From Pedobacter planticolens (GTDB lineage: Bacteria > Bacteroidota > Bacteroidia > Sphingobacteriales > Sphingobacteriaceae): a stretch of DNA of 64,000 nucleotides. The first letter of the stretch is position 1. Each line of letters opens with the position of its first letter. Of this stretch, positions 44,169-53,861 are shown piece after piece. The stretch spans positions 1,178,001-1,242,000 of the forward strand of contig NZ_WNXD01000001.1 in the NCBI RefSeq assembly GCF_014172375.1, written 5' to 3'. Both the position numbers and the translations under genes were made by a program. The notes below the pieces were generated by a model, which searched no databases, had not been told where the DNA came from, and saw only the letters and a program-made list of their open reading frames with translations.

Positions 44169-44975
44169 ATGTTTAGAATTCTCTTTATCTGTTTATGTTT
44201 TTCTTCTCCGCTTTTTGCTCAACAAACAATTTCTGGTTCAGTGAATACAGAAAAGGGCAAAGTTATTCCTTATGTAAATATTGGTATTAAAGGTAGTAAA
44301 ATGGGGACTGTGAGTGACATAGATGGAAAATTCACTTTGCAGGTTGCTGATTCATTACTTAATGATGCATTTACATTTTCGAGCGTTGGCTTTGAAGTAA
44401 AGAAAATACCTATTCGAGAACTTGTTAATTCAAAAGATATTAAAGTAATTCTTGCAGAAAGTGTGACTCATTTAAGTGAAGTTCATATTTCAAATAGAAA
44501 AAGGAAAACATATAAATTAGGTATTACAGGCAGAACTCCAATGGTGAGTATTCCATCATCTAGTTATCAGAAAAATGATATTATGGAACAAGCAAGGCTG
44601 ATTCATGTAAAAGAACCTGTTCAGATTATGAATGCTAATATTTTTGTGTTATCTGATATCAAAGAGGATATTAACGTTAGGATTAACTTTTATGGTTTTG
44701 AAAATGGTTTACCAGGTAATCGCGTTGTAGAAAAAAGCATTATTAGAAAGATGCAATATCAAAAAGGCTGGCAAACTTTTGATTTAACTAATGAAGAAAT
44801 TTATCTTGACAAAGATTTTGTGGTTTCATTTGAATATCTACCAAGTAACAGAAAGATGATTTCTTTTGGCGCAAAAATCGGTGCTGCTGATAGCTATTTA
44901 AGAAATAATAGTCAAGGAACTTGGAGAAAAAACATGGTTGGTGGATGTAGCATCTACGTTACGGTAGAAAACTAA
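44169..44975 (+). CDS. Secreted protein with a CarboxypepD-reg-like domain
   Basis: The 268-aa protein has a signal peptide (MFRILFICLCFSSPLFAQ). Residues about 20-95 form a carboxypeptidase-regulatory-like beta-sandwich (ISGSVNTEKGKVIPYVNIGIKG..GTVSDIDGKFTL), the domain often found at the N terminus of TonB-dependent receptors. The rest is beta-rich without a recognisable catalytic motif, so it is not a full receptor. Its function is unknown. It converges with the phosphatase gene. Confidence 0.75.
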   Translation: MFRILFICLCFSSPLFAQQTISGSVNTEKGKVIPYVNIGIKGSKMGTVSDIDGKFTLQVADSLLNDAFTFSSVGFEVKKIPIRELVNSKDIKVILAESVTHLSEVHISNRKRKTYKLGITGRTPMVSIPSSSYQKNDIMEQARLIHVKEPVQIMNANIFVLSDIKEDINVRINFYGFENGLPGNRVVEKSIIRKMQYQKGWQTFDLTNEEIYLDKDFVVSFEYLPSNRKMISFGAKIGAADSYLRNNSQGTWRKNMVGGCSIYVTVEN

Positions 44976-44991
44976 TTGCTAGTTTAATTAA

Positions 44992-45489
44992 TCAACTCAT
45001 TAAAACCGCTTTCACTTTATCATAATCAATCTGTTCATCAGGTTCAATTAAAATACCCTTCACTCCTGCTCCATTGGCAGCTTCTACATCTCTTGGTTTG
45101 TCTCCAATCATAACTGATAAATTAGGATCGATATTATGGGTAGCAATTGCTTCTAATAACATACCGGATAAAGGTTTTCTACATTGGCATGGTTCTGAAA
45201 CTGTAGGGTGATGTGGGCAATGATACGCATGTGTAATTTTTGCTCCTTTCGCTTCAAATGCTTTAAACAAAATAGCATGCATTTCTGCCAAAATCTCTTC
45301 CGTATATCTATTTAAAGCAATTCCGCCTTGATTTGTAATTATAATCAACAAATAACCTTCATCATATAATCTTTTTAAAGGTGGAATTTGATATTCCAAT
45401 ACTTCAAAATCTTCTACTTTGCATATATAGTCGTAAATCTCATGATTTAATACGCCGTCTCTATCTAAAAAAATCGCTTTATTTTTCAT
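44992..45489 (-). CDS. GmhB-like HAD phosphatase
   Basis: This 165-aa HAD-superfamily phosphatase resembles D-glycero-D-manno-heptose-1,7-bisphosphate 7-phosphatase. It has the nucleophile DxD in FLDRDGVLN (D9, D11), IITNQGGI, a zinc-binding loop CPHHPTVSEPCQC (Cys/His pattern), and MIGDKPRDVEAA. The start at 45489 is preferred because the frame from 45534 adds a poorly placed 15-residue extension. It is divergent from the OPT transporter gene. The heptose substrate is inferred from the zinc loop. Confidence 0.85.
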   Translation of the reverse strand: MKNKAIFLDRDGVLNHEIYDYICKVEDFEVLEYQIPPLKRLYDEGYLLIIITNQGGIALNRYTEEILAEMHAILFKAFEAKGAKITHAYHCPHHPTVSEPCQCRKPLSGMLLEAIATHNIDPNLSVMIGDKPRDVEAANGAGVKGILIEPDEQIDYDKVKAVLMS

Positions 45490-45568
45490 CGCTGCAATAT
45501 AACTAAGGATTTTTAATCCTTGTATGCTCATCAAAAAAAATTAACTTTAATTTTTAAATTTTTATCAA

Positions 45569-47626
45569 ATGAGTAAAGAAGAATTTAAACCTTTTGTCCC
45601 TGCAGAAAGTAATGTTGCAGAATTTACCATCAAATCTATTTTATTAGGTTGTATTGCTGGAATTATTTTTGGCGCAGCAACTGTTTATTTAGCCTTAAAA
45701 GCTGGATTAACGGTATCAGCTTCCATTCCAATTGCAGTTTTAGCAATTACATTAGGTAAAAAATTCTTTAAGACCACCATTTTAGAAAACAACATTATAC
45801 AAACTACAGGTTCTGCTGGCGAATCTATTGCAGCAGGAGTTGTTTTCACCTTACCAGGATTTTTATTTCTAAGTACAGGAATTGGTGGTCAAAGTTCAAG
45901 TGAAGCTTTTTTCAATTACATGACTATTCTTATTCTTGCTATTTTAGGTGGGATTTTAGGAACGTTAATGATGATTCCTTTACGCAGGTCATTGATTGTA
46001 AAAGAGCATGAAAATTTACCTTATCCCGAAGGTACGGCATGCGCCTCTGTTTTACAGGCAGGTGAAAAAGGTGGAACTTTTGCTCGTACTGCTTTCTGGG
46101 GTTTAGGTTTTTCATTGGTGTATGCTTTACTACAAAAAGTATTTCATGTAGTGGCGGAAGCACCTACTTGGGCAACCAAACAAGCAAACAAATTTTTACC
46201 ATCTGCACAGGTAAGTGGAGAAATTACGCCAGAATATATGGGTGTTGGTTATATCATTGGCCCTAAAATATCAGGGATTTTAGTTGCAGGTGGTGTTTTA
46301 GCATGGTTAGCTTTAATTCCATTATTAGCTACACTGATAGATCCATTAGTTGCGGCAAAACAATTAACAAAACTAGGTTTACTATTGGATATTACTAAAC
46401 CCGGCGGTGCTGGAAATTGGGACCCCATTACGCAAACTTTTGCCGATTACCCTAGAGCAATTTACCAAGCATTTGTAAAGCAAATTGGTGCTGGTGCTGT
46501 TGCAGCGGGTGGTTTTATTACTTTATCAAAAACAATTCCGACTATTATCTCCTCTTTTAAAGAAAGTGTGAGTTCGATTAAAGAAGGTAAAGCTGGTGGC
46601 ACTATTAAGCGTACAGATAGAGATTTATCTATTAAATTAGTTGGAATTGGAAGTTTAGTTTTAATTCTTTTAATGGCTGTTTTACCTCAAATTCCAGGTG
46701 ATAGCATTTTAAATAAATTATTAATTGGCGTTTTAGTTGTTGTATTTGGCGCATTCTTCGTTACTGTTTCTAGTCGTATTGTAGGTTTAATCGGTTCGAG
46801 TAATAATCCAATTTCGGGGATGACAATTGCCACAATTATGGGAACTTGTTTGGTTTTTATCGCTGTTGGTTGGACAGGTAAAATTTATGAACCTATGGCT
46901 TTGGTTGTTGGAGGAATGATTTGTATTGCAGCAGCCAATGCTGGAGCCACATCTCAAGATTTAAAAACAGGTTATCTTATTGGAGCAACGCCAAAGTATC
47001 AGCAAATTGCTTTATTTATTGGTGCAATTGTTTCTTCAATAGTAATTGGACTTACAGTACGAATATTAGATACACCGACTGCAGAAATGTTAAAACAAGG
47101 TATTCATCACGCTATTGGAACCGAAACTTATGCAGCACCGCAAGCTACTTTAATGGCAACTTTAATTAAAGGTATGTTGTCGTTTAATTTAGATTGGCAG
47201 TACGTTTTAGTAGGTGTTTTCATTGCGATTACTATCGAATTATGTGGAATTAATGCTTTATCATTTGCAGTTGGAGCTTACTTACCTTTATCGACCACGC
47301 TTCCTATTTTTGCAGGTGGAGCTATTAAGGGTTTGGTTAACTGGAGAGAAAAACAAAAAATCAAATCTGTTGAAGAAGAAGAAATTGCTCCAGGTAATTT
47401 ATTTGCAACAGGTTTAGTGGCTGGTGGCGCAATTGCAGGTGTAATTGTTGCCATCCTTATGGTTATCCCATCCGTTAGAGATAATTTAAGCAAAGTGAAT
47501 ATTGAGCCTGTATTTACCAATTGGTTTGGTGATGGCGGTTATCAGATATTAGGCGTATTGTTTTTCTTATTTATGGGATTTGTATTGTACACGATTGGCA
47601 TTAAAAAGCAAGAAAAGATAGATTAA
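45569..47626 (+). CDS. OPT-family oligopeptide transporter
   Basis: The 685-aa protein has about 15-16 hydrophobic segments. Family-type features include GCIAGIIFGAATVYLALKAG at the N terminus, LPYPEGTACASVLQAGEKGG, and a long block of repeated membrane segments. OPT proteins carry peptides or metal-chelate complexes by proton symport. The bacterial substrate is usually unknown. It is monocistronic, ending at the REP-like element at 47631-47678. Confidence 0.88.
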   Translation: MSKEEFKPFVPAESNVAEFTIKSILLGCIAGIIFGAATVYLALKAGLTVSASIPIAVLAITLGKKFFKTTILENNIIQTTGSAGESIAAGVVFTLPGFLFLSTGIGGQSSSEAFFNYMTILILAILGGILGTLMMIPLRRSLIVKEHENLPYPEGTACASVLQAGEKGGTFARTAFWGLGFSLVYALLQKVFHVVAEAPTWATKQANKFLPSAQVSGEITPEYMGVGYIIGPKISGILVAGGVLAWLALIPLLATLIDPLVAAKQLTKLGLLLDITKPGGAGNWDPITQTFADYPRAIYQAFVKQIGAGAVAAGGFITLSKTIPTIISSFKESVSSIKEGKAGGTIKRTDRDLSIKLVGIGSLVLILLMAVLPQIPGDSILNKLLIGVLVVVFGAFFVTVSSRIVGLIGSSNNPISGMTIATIMGTCLVFIAVGWTGKIYEPMALVVGGMICIAAANAGATSQDLKTGYLIGATPKYQQIALFIGAIVSSIVIGLTVRILDTPTAEMLKQGIHHAIGTETYAAPQATLMATLIKGMLSFNLDWQYVLVGVFIAITIELCGINALSFAVGAYLPLSTTLPIFAGGAIKGLVNWREKQKIKSVEEEEIAPGNLFATGLVAGGAIAGVIVAILMVIPSVRDNLSKVNIEPVFTNWFGDGGYQILGVLFFLFMGFVLYTIGIKKQEKID

Positions 47627-47630
47627 TATC

Positions 47631-47678
47631 TTTTGTCATTTCGAGTAGAGATTCTTCGCTTCGCTCTGAATGACAAAA
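47631..47678. repeat. Compact paired REP-like element between OPT and GH3 genes
   Basis: TTTTGTCATT (47631-47640) and AATGACAAAA (47669-47678) are perfect inverted arms around TTCGCTTCGCTCTG-type sequence. It lies between convergent genes and could end both. Confidence 0.75.
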
Positions 47679-47690
47679 GTTAGAATAGTC

Positions 47691-49850
47691 TTACTTCAAT
47701 TCAAAATTTCCTATTAGCTCTGCTTTAGCAGATGATGAGCCAATAATGAGTTGAACTTTGCCAGGCAATGTTTGCATTGAATCACTTTGTAGATTGTAAT
47801 GTTGAATATCTGTCGACTTTAATTCGAAAGTTAAATTTTGTTGTTCACCCTTTTTGAGATGAATGCGTTTGAAACCTTTTAACTCTTTAATTGGCATATT
47901 AACACCCTCTTGTTTGATGTAAAGCTGTACAACTTCATCGCCATCATAATTACCTGTATTTTTTAGTGATAAATTAATTTTTAATGGATTAGTTGCATCT
48001 AATTTATTGGCTGATAATTTTAAATCACTGTAAGTGAAATTAGTATAACTTAATCCGTAACCAAAAGGATAAAGTACAGGTTTGGTAACATAACGGTATG
48101 TTTTACCTTCCATACTGTAATTATCAAAAGCAGGAATATCATTAATTGATTTATAAAATGTTATCGGTAATCTTCCAGCAGGATTATAATTTCCAATCAA
48201 TACATCCGCCAATGCGGCACCACCTTTTTCGCCTCCATACCAAGTTTCTACAATCGCATCTACGTTTTCTTGCTCCCAATTAATAGCCAATGCACTTCCA
48301 TTTAATAATACTAAAACAATAGGTTTGCCTAGTTTTTTAAGCTCTTTTAATAATTGAGTTTGTATAGTTGGTAAATTCAAATCGGTTTTATCTCCACCTA
48401 AAAAACCTGGTACTTTTATTTTAAGTTCCTCTCCTTCTAATCTAGGAGAAATTCCGCCAACAAAAACAATAACATCAGCCTTTGCTGCAGTAGCTAAAGC
48501 TTCATCGAAATCACTTTTATAGTTATAATTAGGAGTATCGATTACATTACAACCTTTGGCATATACTACATTAGTTTGAGCAAATGCTTTTTTAATACCT
48601 TCTAATGGTGTAACAATATGTGCAGGATCACCATTGTAATTGCCTAATAATACTTCAGCATCATTTGCATTAGGGCCAATTACAGCTAGATTCTTTAAAC
48701 CTTTTTTAAGTGGTAAGGTATTTTTATTATTCTTTAACAACACAATAGATTCTCTTGCCATTTGTAAAGCTTGAGTTTGATGGGCTTCATTATTTACTAC
48801 GCTGTACGGAATTTTCGAATAAGGATTTAATTCTTCAGCATCAAAAATACCTAGCTTAAATTTTGCTCTTAACAAACGGGCAACTGCAGTATCTAATTCA
48901 CTTTCTTTTAATAAACCTTGTTTAATAGCTGGAATTACAGCAGCACCATACCCCCAACATTGATTATCTGAACCTGCTTTAATAGCTTGTGCTACTGCTT
49001 CAACACTGTCTTTTGCCGTTTTATGAAACATGAAAAAATCGTAAAGTGCACCACAGTCTGTTGCAACAAAACCTTTAAATCCCCACTGATTGCGCAAAAT
49101 ATCATTTAACAAAAAAGCATCACTACAACATGGTTTCCCGTATAAACGATTATAGGCACACATGAAAGAATAGACATGTCCTTCTTGTGTTAGCATTTTA
49201 AAAGCAGGTAAATAGGTTTCCCAAAGATCTCTTTTATTGGGTTTTGCATCAAACTCATGTCGAGTTGGTTCAGGACCGCTATGTACCGCAAAATGTTTCG
49301 CAGTAGTAATCGTTTTAAAGTATTTAGGATCATCGCCCTGCATACTTTTCACAAATGCCACGCCTAATTTACCTGTCAGATAAGGATCTTCGCCAAAAGT
49401 TTCATGACCTCTTCCCCACCGAGGATCTCTAAAAATATTAACGTTTGGGGAATAAAAAGTTAAGCCTGTATAAATCGCTCTGTTTCCTTCACGTATAAAT
49501 TGATGGTGTTTTGCTCTAGCTTCATCACTAACGGCAGTACCCATATTGTAAATTCCTTGCTCATTAAAAGTTGCTGCTAAACCAATAGGTTGGGGAAAAG
49601 AAGTCGCCAAACCAGCTCTAGCTACACCATGCAAAGCTTCATTCCACCAATTATAAGCTGGCATTTTCAGTCGGTCGATTGCAGGTGCATTACTATTCAT
49701 TTGCAATGCTTTTTCTTCTAAAGTCATTCGCTTTAATAAATCCTGTACACGCGAATCTAAGGGTAAATTTGGATTAAGATAAGGAGCTTCTTGTGCTTTT
49801 AAAGCGCTAAAAAGTAAAAGGAGATAAGTAACTAGCGCTATTCTTTTCAT
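47691..49850 (-). CDS. GH3 beta-xylosidase/glucosidase-type glycosidase, secreted
   Basis: The 719-aa enzyme started at 49850 has a signal peptide (MKRIALVTYLLLLFSALKAQ). The GH3 N-terminal barrel carries the nucleophile D265 in FVATDCGAL. Other GH3 marks are WWNEALHGVARAG (typical of xylosidase-like members), RDPRWGRGHETFGEDPYL and KHFAVHSGPE. The C-terminal GH3_C and fibronectin-III-like domains (from about 390) end with an immunoglobulin-like fold. It acts on beta-linked oligosaccharides in the periplasm. The FGE-like gene ends 7 bp upstream, so the two are cotranscribed. Confidence 0.92.
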   Translation of the reverse strand: MKRIALVTYLLLLFSALKAQEAPYLNPNLPLDSRVQDLLKRMTLEEKALQMNSNAPAIDRLKMPAYNWWNEALHGVARAGLATSFPQPIGLAATFNEQGIYNMGTAVSDEARAKHHQFIREGNRAIYTGLTFYSPNVNIFRDPRWGRGHETFGEDPYLTGKLGVAFVKSMQGDDPKYFKTITTAKHFAVHSGPEPTRHEFDAKPNKRDLWETYLPAFKMLTQEGHVYSFMCAYNRLYGKPCCSDAFLLNDILRNQWGFKGFVATDCGALYDFFMFHKTAKDSVEAVAQAIKAGSDNQCWGYGAAVIPAIKQGLLKESELDTAVARLLRAKFKLGIFDAEELNPYSKIPYSVVNNEAHQTQALQMARESIVLLKNNKNTLPLKKGLKNLAVIGPNANDAEVLLGNYNGDPAHIVTPLEGIKKAFAQTNVVYAKGCNVIDTPNYNYKSDFDEALATAAKADVIVFVGGISPRLEGEELKIKVPGFLGGDKTDLNLPTIQTQLLKELKKLGKPIVLVLLNGSALAINWEQENVDAIVETWYGGEKGGAALADVLIGNYNPAGRLPITFYKSINDIPAFDNYSMEGKTYRYVTKPVLYPFGYGLSYTNFTYSDLKLSANKLDATNPLKINLSLKNTGNYDGDEVVQLYIKQEGVNMPIKELKGFKRIHLKKGEQQNLTFELKSTDIQHYNLQSDSMQTLPGKVQLIIGSSSAKAELIGNFELK

Positions 49851-49857
49851 TCTGATA

Positions 49858-50973
49858 TTATTTAGCTGCAACACACCTGAAACCTGTATGTTCAAGGCCA
49901 GTATCTGCAGATGTTTTCATTCTTGAACTAACACGATAACCTTTACAATACGTTGCGTTGCACATAAAAGACCCACCTCTAACTACTCTTTTTGGCACTA
50001 ATGGCTCCATAGGATCATTACTTTTAGTTGGACCTGTTGGATTATGGCTCACCGTATTTTTTAAAGTTTCATAATAATCGTAATCATACCAATCGCTACA
50101 CCATTCCCAAACATTTCCGGCCATATCAAATAAGCCGTATCCATTTGGTTTAAATTGTTTTATGGCAGCTAATCTGTAAAAACCATCCCAATTTGTATTT
50201 TTATTTGGGAAATTTCCTTGCCAAGTATTCGCTTTCGGTTTGCCCTTTTCGATATCTTCATTTCCCCAAGGGTAGCTCACGTCTTTTAAGCCACCAAGAG
50301 CTGCATACTCCCATTCGGCCTCGGTTGGTAAACGTTTACCAGCCCATTTGCAATACGCCATCGCATCATTCCATGAAACTTGAACAACAGGATAATTATC
50401 TTTTCCAATAATATTGCTTTTTGGTCCTTGCGGATGTTGCCAATCTGCTCCTTTTTCCCAACTCCACCATTGCGAAGCATCGTTTAAATTAACAGCATAA
50501 TTAGGTGGACTAAAAACTAAAGAAGAAGCAACTAATACGCTATCAGGAGGTTTAGGTGTGCCAGGCGGAACCTGTTTTTTGATTTCTTCCCAGTCTGGTT
50601 TGCGTTCGGCAGTTGTAATATATCCTGTTGCTTTAACAAAAGCGCTGAATTGTGCATTGGTAACTTCTGTAACATCTATCCAAAAACCATCTAATTCAAC
50701 TTTATGCCTAGGAAATTCATCTGCTCTACCTTCCTTATCTGCTGATCCCATTACAAAAGAACCACCTTTAACCCATACCATTCCTTTATGATCTGCTTTG
50801 CCCTGTTTAATGTCTAAACTTGAATTGGTTTCTCCAAAACGAGATGGTAAATTGCTTTCACAAGATGCCATTGCACTTTTTGCAGTAGTTTTTTCATCTT
50901 TTGGTGTGGTGCGATTACAAGAAAAAACACTTATAACAAATAGAAAAAAAATAGAATATAAACCTTTCGTCAT
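49858..50973 (-). CDS. Formylglycine-generating enzyme (SUMF1/FGE family), lipoprotein
   Basis: This 371-aa protein has a lipoprotein signal with Cys19 (FVISVFSC). The SUMF1 domain spans about 65-371: GMVWVKGGSFVMGS, TEVTNAQFSAFVKATGY, VSWNDAMAYCKWAGKRLPTEAEWEYAA, and the C-terminal RVVRGGSFMCNATYC with C338 and C343, the pair that corresponds to the copper-binding Cys of active FGE. It would convert a Cys to formylglycine in sulfatases or act as a related SUMF1-fold protein. The intact Cys pair supports true FGE. No sulfatase is in the window. It precedes the GH3 gene by 7 bp. Confidence 0.88.
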   Translation of the reverse strand: MTKGLYSIFFLFVISVFSCNRTTPKDEKTTAKSAMASCESNLPSRFGETNSSLDIKQGKADHKGMVWVKGGSFVMGSADKEGRADEFPRHKVELDGFWIDVTEVTNAQFSAFVKATGYITTAERKPDWEEIKKQVPPGTPKPPDSVLVASSLVFSPPNYAVNLNDASQWWSWEKGADWQHPQGPKSNIIGKDNYPVVQVSWNDAMAYCKWAGKRLPTEAEWEYAALGGLKDVSYPWGNEDIEKGKPKANTWQGNFPNKNTNWDGFYRLAAIKQFKPNGYGLFDMAGNVWEWCSDWYDYDYYETLKNTVSHNPTGPTKSNDPMEPLVPKRVVRGGSFMCNATYCKGYRVSSRMKTSADTGLEHTGFRCVAAK

Positions 50974-51016
50974 TAGTTTTTAGTTAAAAAAGAAGAAAGA
51001 TATTCTCAAACAAAAA

Positions 51017-51799
51017 TTAGGATATCGCTCTGTCTAAATGTACATAACCGCCGTCTACGTGAATTAATTGACCAGTAGTGTGGCTCGATTTGTCTGACAG
51101 TAAAAATACAACAGTTTGTGCAATTTCCTCAGGTGTTGTCATTCTTTTTTCGAATGGAATTTTATCAGTGATAGCTTTTAATTTTTCTTCAGGATTATCG
51201 AAAGTACTAATCCAAGTTTTATAAAGAGGCGTGAATGATTCAGCTACGATTACAGCATTTACGCGAATACCATACGGCAATAATTCTACCGCCCATTCTC
51301 TTGTTAAAGCATTACGAGCACCATTTGCTGCAGCATAAGCTGATGTTCCACCTTGACCAGTTTCTGCTGTTTTACTTCCAATATTTATAATTACACCTTT
51401 ACTTTGCTTTAAAGCGGGTAAGGCATAATGTGCCAACATATAATAATGAACTACATTTTTATGCAATGAAGAGATAAAACCTTCATAACTTCCATTTTCT
51501 AAGCCCACACCATCATTAACACCTGCATTATTAATTAATCCATCTATTTTTCCGTATCTACTGATTACGGTTTCTACCACTTGCTTGCTGGCTTCTGGAT
51601 TGGTTAATTCGGCTGTGATGAAATCAACTTGTTGCCCTAAAGCTTTAATTTCATTAACTAATTTTAGATTATCATTTTCGTTTCTACCTATTATAATAGG
51701 TAAAGCACCTTCAGCAGCTAAAACTTTAACAATAGCAGCTCCAATTCCTTTAGCGGCACCGGTAACAATAATTACTTTATGAGTTAGATTTAAGTTCAT
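51017..51799 (-). CDS. SDR oxidoreductase, probable L-fucose dehydrogenase
   Basis: The 260-aa short-chain dehydrogenase has TGAAKGIGAA for cofactor binding and NNAGVNDG. The active-site segment reads SAYAAANGA, so the usual YxxxK has Asn in place of Lys. It is the last gene of the fucose cluster, 1 bp after the lactonase gene. By context it would oxidise L-fucose to L-fucono-lactone. The Lys-to-Asn change makes activity worth testing; Asn may be tolerated in this subfamily, or the protein may have another role. Confidence 0.75.
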   Translation of the reverse strand: MNLNLTHKVIIVTGAAKGIGAAIVKVLAAEGALPIIIGRNENDNLKLVNEIKALGQQVDFITAELTNPEASKQVVETVISRYGKIDGLINNAGVNDGVGLENGSYEGFISSLHKNVVHYYMLAHYALPALKQSKGVIINIGSKTAETGQGGTSAYAAANGARNALTREWAVELLPYGIRVNAVIVAESFTPLYKTWISTFDNPEEKLKAITDKIPFEKRMTTPEEIAQTVVFLLSDKSSHTTGQLIHVDGGYVHLDRAIS

Positions 51800-51800
51800 T

Positions 51801-52625
51801 TTAATTGATATTATAGAATTTCACAGCATTATCGTTAAAAATTGATTGCTTTTGTGCTGCTGTAAAATCTTTTGTATATTTTTTTAATAGGTTAATCCAG
51901 TTTGTATAGTTTGAAGCTAATAATAACACAGGCCAATCGCTTCCAAATAGAATTCGATCTGGTCCAAAGCTTTCAAAAATTACATCTAGACAATTAAATA
52001 TTGTTTTTTCATCCCAATTCGCCCAATCGCATTCTGTTAAAAGCCCAGACAATTTACAATATACATGTTCTTGCTGTGCAATGATGCGGATGTTTTTAGC
52101 CCAATCTTCAATCTCTTTATTTTTAAGATCTGGTTTAGCGCAATGATCGATTATAAAGGGTTGATCTTCTGCTTTGTTTAAAAATTCAATTACTTCTGGT
52201 AACTGATGATGTTTTACCAAAATATCGTAGGTATAATTGTGTTGTTTTAAGCTTCTAATTCCTTCAATAAAATCTTGTTGTAAAAGAAAACCTGTTGGTT
52301 CTGCCTGCACAATATGCCGCCAACCTTTAATTATGGGTTGTTTTGCGTATTTTTCTAATTGTTCATCCAAGTTTGGGCTTTTCAAATCTATCCAACCTAC
52401 AATTCCCTTAATAAAAGTATTTTGTTGCGCTAAGTCAAGTAAAAATTCAGTTTCTGTTATAGATTGATCTGCCTGAACTGCAATGCAACCCTGTACTTGG
52501 TTAGCTTTTAATTCTTTAATAAGGTTATTCGGTAAATAATCCTGACGTAGAATTGCCATTTCATCATCTATCCAAGAATCTCTTATTGGATCAAATTGCC
52601 AGAAATGTACATGGGAATCAATCAT
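51801..52625 (-). CDS. Amidohydrolase, probable L-fuconolactonase
   Basis: The 274-aa COG3618-type amidohydrolase has the metal-binding MIDSHVHFWQF start, QADQSITETEFLL, IIDHCAKPD and ILFGSDWPV. Family members hydrolyse L-fucono-1,5-lactone or related lactones. It sits directly between the mutarotase gene (1 bp overlap) and the SDR gene, which fits L-fuconate formation. Confidence 0.85.
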   Translation of the reverse strand: MIDSHVHFWQFDPIRDSWIDDEMAILRQDYLPNNLIKELKANQVQGCIAVQADQSITETEFLLDLAQQNTFIKGIVGWIDLKSPNLDEQLEKYAKQPIIKGWRHIVQAEPTGFLLQQDFIEGIRSLKQHNYTYDILVKHHQLPEVIEFLNKAEDQPFIIDHCAKPDLKNKEIEDWAKNIRIIAQQEHVYCKLSGLLTECDWANWDEKTIFNCLDVIFESFGPDRILFGSDWPVLLLASNYTNWINLLKKYTKDFTAAQKQSIFNDNAVKFYNIN

Positions 52626-52954
52626 TATAAACTAAAAATCTTATCCATTAAAATCCATTTTTCACCTGGTTTTGCGAAGGGCAATGCTTGTTGATATTTC
52701 CACATTAAGGTTTCCCATTCTTGCACTTTTGGATTTGCTAAATCGGTTGCATTCTTTTGTTCAAAGCTAAATGTATCATTTACTTCCATAATCATAAACA
52801 ACCGATTACCAGCACGATAAATATCCAATACTTCAATACCAGAATCAGTAATACTCTTTATAATTTCTGGCCAAACTGCAGCATGATATTCCTCGTATTT
52901 AGCAATTAATGCTTCATCATTAACTAAATCTAAGGCAAAACAATGTCTTTTCAT
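52625..52954 (-). CDS. L-rhamnose/L-fucose mutarotase-like protein
   Basis: The 109-aa RhaM-type protein has the hallmark KRHCFALDLVND..YEEYHAAVWPEI and a conserved His/Tyr pair. These proteins interconvert sugar anomers of L-rhamnose or L-fucose. Given the neighbours, L-fucose is the likely substrate. It overlaps the FAH-family gene by 4 bp. Confidence 0.87.
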   Translation of the reverse strand: MKRHCFALDLVNDEALIAKYEEYHAAVWPEIIKSITDSGIEVLDIYRAGNRLFMIMEVNDTFSFEQKNATDLANPKVQEWETLMWKYQQALPFAKPGEKWILMDKIFSL

Positions 52955-53802
52955 ACGGTGTATGCTTTGGCAGTTTGTTTACTAGTTCCTAAACCATCAA
53001 TACCTAATTCAACAACATCACCAGGTTTAAGGTACCAAGGTTCTGGTTTTTGACCTAAACCTACACCAGCAGGAGTTCCAGTCGTAATTACATCTCCAGG
53101 TAATAAAGTCATAAACTGACTAATATAATGCACAATAAAAGGAACGTTAAAAATTAAGTTAGCAGTTGTGCCATCTTGTAATTTCTTACCATTTACGGTT
53201 AACCATAGGTTTAATTGATGCACATCAGCTATTTCGTCTTTTGTAGCAATGTATGGACCTAAAGGCGCAAAAGTATCGCAACCTTTACCTTTTGCCCATT
53301 GTCCATTGCGTTCTAATTGAAACTCTCTTTCACTATAATCGTTGTGTAAACAGTAGCCAGCTATATAATCATAAGCATCTGCTTCTTCAACGTAGCTTGC
53401 TTTTTTACCAATTATAATGGCCAATTCTACTTCCCAATCTGTTTTTTTACTTCCTTTTGGGATAACTAAATCATCGTTTGGTCCAACAATAGCAGTTGTA
53501 GATTTAAAAAACAAAATAGGTTCTGTTGGTATTGGTGCGTTGGTTTCTTTGGCATGATCTGAATAATTTAAGCCCACACAAAGTAATTTAGAAGGTCTAG
53601 CCAATGGCGAACCTAAACGCACATTCGAGTCTATTTTTTTAAGGTTTGCACCTGATATTTCTTTTTCCAGTTTTTCAATTCCGCCTTCACTAAAGAAATC
53701 CTCATTATAATCTGTTACCAAATCTGATACATCGAAGTATTCATTATTGATAATTACACCTGGTTTTTCTTTCCCTATTTCTCCAAATCTGATTAATTTC
53801 AT
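52951..53802 (-). CDS. Fumarylacetoacetate hydrolase-family enzyme, probable diketo-deoxyfuconate hydrolase
   Basis: The 283-aa FAH-fold protein has the metal-binding and catalytic segments CVGLNYSDHAKE, EVELAIIIGKKA, GYCLHNDYSEREFQ and ITTGTPAGVGLG. FAH-family hydrolases in related clusters cut 2,4-diketo-3-deoxy-L-fuconate to pyruvate and L-lactate. It overlaps the mutarotase gene and fits the last step of the cluster. Confidence 0.85.
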   Translation of the reverse strand: MKLIRFGEIGKEKPGVIINNEYFDVSDLVTDYNEDFFSEGGIEKLEKEISGANLKKIDSNVRLGSPLARPSKLLCVGLNYSDHAKETNAPIPTEPILFFKSTTAIVGPNDDLVIPKGSKKTDWEVELAIIIGKKASYVEEADAYDYIAGYCLHNDYSEREFQLERNGQWAKGKGCDTFAPLGPYIATKDEIADVHQLNLWLTVNGKKLQDGTTANLIFNVPFIVHYISQFMTLLPGDVITTGTPAGVGLGQKPEPWYLKPGDVVELGIDGLGTSKQTAKAYTV

Positions 53803-53861
53803 GTTCTTTTATTAAATTTTATAGCCTACAAAAGGCACTTCTTATTATTCTAAAGTTAATT

